This document shows positions 58,324 to 64,000 of a DNA stretch of 64,000 bases, piece by piece (within the stretch, counting starts at the first letter, position 1; each line of letters starts with the position of its first letter). The notes under the pieces were generated by a model. The model ran no database searches. It was not told the origin of the DNA and saw nothing but the letters and a program-made list of their open reading frames with translations. The position numbers were made by a program, and so were the translations under genes. This DNA is from Vigna angularis (Eukaryota; Streptophyta; Magnoliopsida; Fabales; Fabaceae): assembly GCF_016808095.1 (NCBI RefSeq), contig NC_068980.1:4092001-4156000 (forward strand), read 5' to 3'.

Positions 58324-60188
58324 ATTTATTCATTTGATTCGTATTTATATAATTTTTTTCAATTTGATGCACGTATTAAAATCTTCAAATTAAATTTTTC
58401 TATTTTGGTATTTTCTATTATATTTGTTGATGCCATGTGTGTGCAAATTGACATGAGAGACCAAACTGAGTTTTTGAATAGAGAATTTGAATACGTTGAT
58501 TTTTTAGAGATTTTGAAATATTCTGTGGTAAAATGTGTTATCTGGGTAAGGAATTTCAAATGAAATTGAAATTCTCTAGTTTTATTAAAGTATTGGGATT
58601 GCTTAAAATTGAAAATTTTAAAATTTTATCTAAAATATAAGAATTTGAAAACTTTTGTATTCTCATATTTATATTTTATTTTTTCGTATTTTTCTTTGAC
58701 TAAGAATGAGACATTGTTCGGATAACAACATTTTTGTTAATATTGATTCAGGTTTTTGTATTAATGTTAATAGAAGTTATTTTTGTGATTTAGGCGGGTA
58801 GATTTTTTTTTTTTTGTAAACCAATATTATTTATTTTCAAAGTTTTCTTGACCAATAGAGAGTATATTTTCTTACATATGTTAATTGTTTTTTTTCAACT
58901 GTATGTCATAATTACTTTCTCCATGTATGCAACTATTATTTTTATCATTCATAAATAAATATGTTATTTTTTTTTTGTCAAAAATTTCATAATGTTTTTT
59001 GTAAGGTCATGGAAACTATATGGACTATGGTCCTATTTTCTGAGGCAGTCAGGGCCAAAGGGCCAAAGGCACCCTGACCTTAGAAGGGGTTCCTTCATTT
59101 TCTAACTCTGAACTAATTTCCATTCACTCTTTCTTTCTCTAAACTCAGTGTCATTCTCCTCCTTCTTGCTCTGCCTTCTCTCTATCCTTACACTCATTTG
59201 AACCATTGAAATTTTAAATAGGTAGTGTGCTTTCGTTCACGGAGTTGAGAGCTTCCCATTCATCTGAAATTTTGCTTTGGACGGGTAAGTCATCTTTCTT
59301 TGTTCCTTCCTTTCCTTTGAACCTAGGGCATGCAATTTTCTAGTTGCATGAAATCAATGGATTTCCCCTCTAGATTCTCTACCTATTTTAACTCTAAGAG
59401 ATGTCTCTGTACCCAATTTGACATTTTGTAGATCCTGTTGAACTTGCTTCTGTGCAAGAGTATTGTTTTGGGGTTTCCTCTAAAGAGTGTTGTACTACTA
59501 AGGTAAGGGGAGCTAATTATTTTTGAATGAATTTATTTTATAAAAAATATATGCATATGAATGTTGAACTGGTGTGCTCTTGTGAAACTGTTTTATGACT
59601 TTTATTGTATTGGGTGTTATAACTGAAACTGTGAAATTGTGCATGTTGTGATGTGATGAATTTAATCTGTTTTGAATGAGTTTGTTGGCTGAAATTGATC
59701 TTGTTGGAAGGTCTGGAGTAAGGGTTCTGTAATAGCATGTATATGGGTATTAAATAGATGTACATGTACTATTTGAGGTTGCTGTGAGAGGAAGTAAAAA
59801 TATTAAAATTAGGCATTTCAGATTTAGAGCATAAGAGAACAGGGTAGATAATTTAAATAAATTAATTGTTAATTGTTGAGAGCCTCTCTTTGTTGGTAGG
59901 ATAGAGAAACCTTAAAAACCTGAGTTGGCACATCCATGATCATAGAGCAGCCCTGGCCTGGTCCAGTCAGTTGTGACTAGTCATATGTGCTGGCGTCGAA
60001 GGTGAGTTTGATGCGTTCAGACATCTGGGTCCTCTCCGGTAACCTTGGGGTAAAGAAAGATCTCTACTAGGATGAAAATAAAATAAAACAAGTTGATTGT
60101 AGATGCATAAAGTTATCATGTGTTAATTTCTAGTCAATTATAATTTTAGGAAATCAGTCACTGTGTGTTTGGAATTTAAAATAAGGAT

Positions 60189-60190
<2 letters not shown>

Positions 60191-60256
<66 letters not shown>
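60191..60256. repeat. Interrupted (AT)n microsatellite
   Basis: Two AT runs separated by TTTAA near 60220. Confidence 0.9.
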
Positions 60257-60260
<4 letters not shown>

Positions 60261-60299
60261 TTTAATATAATATAAAAATATATATTTATAACGTTACGT

Positions 60300-60302
<3 letters not shown>

Positions 60303-60361
<59 letters not shown>
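60303..60361. repeat. (AT)n microsatellite
   Basis: About 58 bp of alternating AT, 47 bp after the previous run. Confidence 0.95.
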
Positions 60362-60364
<3 letters not shown>

Positions 60365-63229
60365 AAATAAGGATAGTTGTTTCTTATATTGAAACGTGAG
60401 TGTTAATCAATAATTATATTACTTGTAGATATGTATAAATTGATGCATTTTATGAGCTGTTATGGGTTAGTTGGAGCTGTTTGGTTCTTGGTATTGATTA
60501 ACTTAGATTCAATTGTGGAGATGTTATTTTTATAATTTGTGAGTGGTGAGTAATGTATATTGTTGAGATTGTGTATATGTTGATTGTGGCAGAAAATATA
60601 TGATTACAAAGTGACAGTACGGTTCATGAACGTAATTTCATGATCCTCAAGGAGGGGATACATGGTGGTGTCCTGGTAGTGTGTAGAATGATTGCATGGT
60701 AGCTCAGTCTTGGAGATTTTCTTGACGCTCCAATGGTCTTTCATTCTCAAGTAGAGAGGATTGATCCATGTGGTGAGGAGTAGCAGGAGGTCATAGTCTT
60801 GGAGGCTTCCAGTATGCTCTAGGGCGCGGAATGGACTAACCTCGTGAGTGTGGTAGGGTGGAACCCATTGGCAACGGCTTTGCAAAGCAGTAGAGGCCAC
60901 CACGAGTGCATAACCCGCCATAGCTCGGTAATCATTCTGGTCCGGACGAGTCGGTTTATGAAGCAACGAGTCAAGTCTAGTTTATGACATGTTCCTTTGT
61001 ATGGTTTAACTTGCTCGGCTTAAAGTATTTATTTGATGAATTGTTTACTTTAATATAGTATGCTTGCTTGTGAAACTAGCTCACCCTTGCTTGTGTGTTC
61101 ATGCTTTGTTTGGGTATGTTTCCTGTTACAATGATCATCCTAAATTGGATGTGAGCAGATGAAGAGGAGGTGTCTGTGGAGCAAGCGCTAGAAGAAGGTG
61201 ATGCTGCAGCTTAGTATGTCTAGGATCTTGATTAGTAGTATTATTCTGATGATAATTCACAGTGGTCCTTTATGTTTAAGAGACCAACTCTGATTTTATT
61301 TTGGACTACTGTAACCAATATAATCTGTTATATGTCTCTAACTGCTTTCCAATATTATAACCGAATGACATCTTTATTATATATGCATGTCGTATATCAT
61401 GGGGATGTAAAAATGTTAAATGTAAAGCTTTTAGTCAACATTAACTTCAATAATCAATATAGTAAAAATAACTTTGATTTACATCAACATAAAAAATTGT
61501 ACTGGACATTAGCTAAAAACAATATCGATTAACGTCATTTGAACAATTGTTTTTGTAACACCAATTAAAAAAACTTAAGTAAATTTTGATCAAAAAATAA
61601 AGATCAAATATAAATGTAATTAATTTTAATTTTTTTGAGCTTTTAATAATATTTTAATATTTTTATATTTTTATATTTTATGGTAAGTAAACTATTTTAT
61701 AAAAAATCACTAAATGTAACCTATTTAATCCAAATAAAACAATTTGAATTTGAATTTATTTAAATTAAATATATTTAAATATCTTAAAATATAATTTTTT
61801 ATCCAAACAAGATAAACTAATTTAAAAATTAAAGAAATGAATTAGGATTATTAATTATATAGAAACCACGAAAATTATATAAATATAATTATTTAGCAAT
61901 GATAATAATATAAAATTTATAAATAGAAAAGATTTATAATTATTAGTAGTAAAATTATAATTATTTAACTCGAAACCATGATTCTAAAAGAAAAAATATG
62001 AGACCCATTTAAAAAAAGATGTAGTCATTTTATAATTATAATAAACTCTCTGTCTAGAAGTCCAGTATGCACACCACCCAATTTCTTGTATTGCGCTATC
62101 TCGAAAAAACAAACATGGCATAACTTTTTATTTTTTGTTAATTTACGATGAATTAATTCATTAGAGTAGTACTCATGTCCATACATGTTTCATGTTTGAT
62201 AAATTAACATCTGCGTCTTCCTTCAATTTTATCATCCAAAATTTAACAATAAAAATCATTAGTTAGCAGAAACATTAAACTGAACTATGGCCAATGGAAT
62301 GAATTACGAAATTTTCTTTTCCTAAAAAATATACCCACTTAAAAAAATATCTAAATAAACTTATGTCTATTTTGATTTTCAAATCTATCTATTTCTCACA
62401 AATTCATAATTTAGTTACTCAAAAATCAAATTTTTTATATCATTAGATTTTATATATTTTTTAATTTAAGAATAAAATGGAAGATTATTTCATGTTAAAA
62501 ATTCAATTTTAAGAAATCAAATTTTCAATTCGTATGAAGTGATCTAATTTAATAATTAAAGTAAAAATGAATTTGTGCATATAATCTTTTTAATATACTT
62601 ATTTTAAAAAATGAGTCAAATTTAAAGCTTATATATATTTTTTAAAATATTTAATTTAATATTAATCATCAGCTTTTAACTTAATTTAATCATAAAATGT
62701 TTGAATAAATTCAAACTCGAAAACTTAAATAAAATTATATTTTTGACAGAATTTTAAGGAATCGTTTTTTTTTTTAATTTTTCAATATTTATAACCATAA
62801 TTTAATTATTTTCTTAATTATTTATTGATCACTGTTATTAATATTTAATTTTTTTAAAGAGGGTTTAAGTGAGTTATTGTTAGTTTTTCTAATATGTATT
62901 TAATAAATAAATAACATTTTCAGTAAACAATACTTCTCGAAAATGGTTTCTAAACATTTTTCTAAAAAAATATAATAATAAATTTGAAGAATGTAGAATC
63001 TTATTTTCTGAAATATAGTTTTATAAAGTTAATGTTAAACGTGACAATGAATTAGGTATTTTTATAAAAATACTGTTACTTTTTTATTTTTAAAAAACTT
63101 ATACAGATGTTTTTGGTAATAACTTTGGTCTATTAAATGTAATTTGGTTATCTTAAAAAATTATAACACTTAAATTTGTAACAAATTAGGATTAATTACA
63201 TTTTTTATATTTAAAATGAATATTTTTTT

Positions 63230-63695
63230 TAAAAGATAAATGAATTGATCATAATCTATAGAGTCTTTGTAAATATTTTGGTTGTGGGTTTTTTCTATAA
63301 TATTTTTTTGTTTTATTAGTTTTTTTTAACCTCAATCCACGTATGTTAAAGACTAAACCATGTTGAGAGAGTCAAAAGAACAGATTTATTTACAAGTGAA
63401 AAAATGATAAATTTAAAAAAAAAAAAGAATACTATATTAAAAGATGAAATTTTTACCAATCATAATAGCCATTTTTTTTTCATAGATTAATTCTATTCCA
63501 CGTTATTAATATTTTGGTTATGTGAATTTTTTCTATGAAAAATTTGTTAATTTTATCTTCTTTTTTTTATTTCAATCCACGTATCTTAGGATAAAACATA
63601 TTAAAAAAACCAAATTGACAAATTTACTTACAAGGAAAAGAAATGATAGATTTTAAAAGAAAAAAAATACTATAGTAAAAGATTGAATCTTTTGT
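63230..63695. repeat. Diverged tandem duplication (~250 bp)
   Basis: The strings TATTTTGGTTGTGGGTTTTTTC, CTCAATCCACGTATGTTA, GACAAATTTACTTACAAG-like and AAAAAATACTATATTAAAAGAT occur first at about 63275-63440. They recur in the same order at about 63510-63680 with substitutions. Confidence 0.55.
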
Positions 63696-63696
63696 G

Positions 63697-63698
<2 letters not shown>

Positions 63699-63756
<58 letters not shown>
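63699..63756. repeat. (AT)n microsatellite
   Basis: About 58 bp of alternating AT, directly after the second copy of the duplicated segment. Confidence 0.95.
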
Positions 63757-63759
<3 letters not shown>

Positions 63760-64000
63760 CACTATGTATTGTGTACAGAGGATTTTATATTTTTGTTCAA
63801 ATGATATAATTACTTGAGTTATTTTGAAAAACTTTTATAAGATAGAGTATATACTGTAGTATATATACATATGTTTAGTTTTGGGTTTGTTAAAAAAAAA
63901 AAAAGAAATATTTGAGTAATTAAAGTTGGAAGAAGAGTGATGCAAAACCCAACCTCGCTATCATTCACTAATGACTATCTCTCACGCAAAAAGAGCAAAT

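Larger units (their letters stand above)
58962..61410 (+). mobile_element. Probable Ty3/gypsy LTR remnant (solo LTR-like)
   Basis: This block is less AT-rich than its flanks and has no long frame on the plus strand. It contains a pyrimidine-rich stretch (59100-59200), several splice-like GT/AG sites, and a late segment (61070-61410) with CTCACCCTTGCTTG, GATGAAGAGGAGG and GGGGATGTAA. That order recalls, from memory, the long LTRs of chromovirus-type gypsy elements in legumes, which often end in a GGGATGT-TACA-like sequence. Two AT microsatellites have expanded inside. Neither edge nor a target duplication is firmly placed. A long non-coding transcript is the alternative. Confidence 0.35.
61540..64000. 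other. Intergenic AT-rich end of window
   Basis: About 2.5 kb of very AT-rich DNA with poly-T/poly-A tracts. Two related segments (about 63240-63430 and 63500-63690) share ATATTTTGGTTGTG-like and CAATCCACGTAT-like strings, suggesting a local duplication of about 250 bp. No gene is seen. Confidence 0.5.

Noticed and set aside
58228..58563. Tyr-Ile repeat protein
   Set aside because: It is a translation of the AT microsatellite with no other coding support.
60604..60966. 120-codon minus-strand frame
   Set aside because: It lies inside the putative gypsy LTR. No domain was recognised and composition fits antisense chance.

Overview
This window is plant nuclear DNA. It is AT-rich, has GT/AG spliced genes with many short introns, long non-coding gaps with AT microsatellites, and fragments of several plant transposon classes. 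A legume (papilionoid, probably the bean/cowpea/soybean group) is the best guess. The guess rests on general resemblance of the proteins and on degenerate TCGATT-type repeats, and it is an inference. No bacterial operon, CRISPR array or organelle gene was seen, and no rRNA or tRNA gene was recognised by eye.

Six protein genes can be modelled with confidence, five of them exon by exon with the reading phase closing at every junction. From left to right they are: an intronless NFRKB-like chromatin protein (minus, 5486-9625); phototropin 1, a blue-light receptor kinase with 22 coding exons and 982 residues (minus, 12907-23404); a DUF604/GT31-like type II membrane glycosyltransferase (plus, 27144-29279, 559 residues); an RLCK-VII/PBL receptor-like cytoplasmic kinase (minus, 33061-35853, 457 residues); mitochondrial trans-2-enoyl-ACP/CoA reductase (plus, 38917-42402, 373 residues); and a HAD-superfamily hydrolase with a mitochondrial-type N-terminus (minus, 43366-47362, 374 residues). 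A seventh, small candidate gene of 70 codons with a TATA box lies at 55398-55610 (minus).

The genes do not form a pathway. What links them is ancestry. From memory, Arabidopsis chromosome 3 carries homologues of the HAD hydrolase, enoyl reductase, PHOT1 and NFRKB-like genes within about At3g45740-At3g45830, so the window looks like a conserved block into which the glycosyltransferase and PBL kinase genes are interspersed.

Mobile DNA flanks and separates the genes. A decayed, internally deleted Ty1/copia element with both LTRs and a 5-bp target duplication lies at 754-4077. A 1.2-kb Mutator-like non-autonomous element with an exact 10-bp target duplication lies at 47534-48753. A second long-TIR element with a gene-like core lies at about 52096-53198. 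A CACTA-like end with a large hairpin ends at 51183, a hAT-like MITE lies at 57148-57796, and a probable Ty3/gypsy LTR remnant lies at about 58962-61410. The last 16 kb (47.5-64 kb) is essentially transposon-derived and AT-rich DNA, apart from the small candidate gene. No clearly new biological system is evident. The most checkable novelties are the small gene, the two Mutator-like elements and the intron pattern of the two LOV domains.
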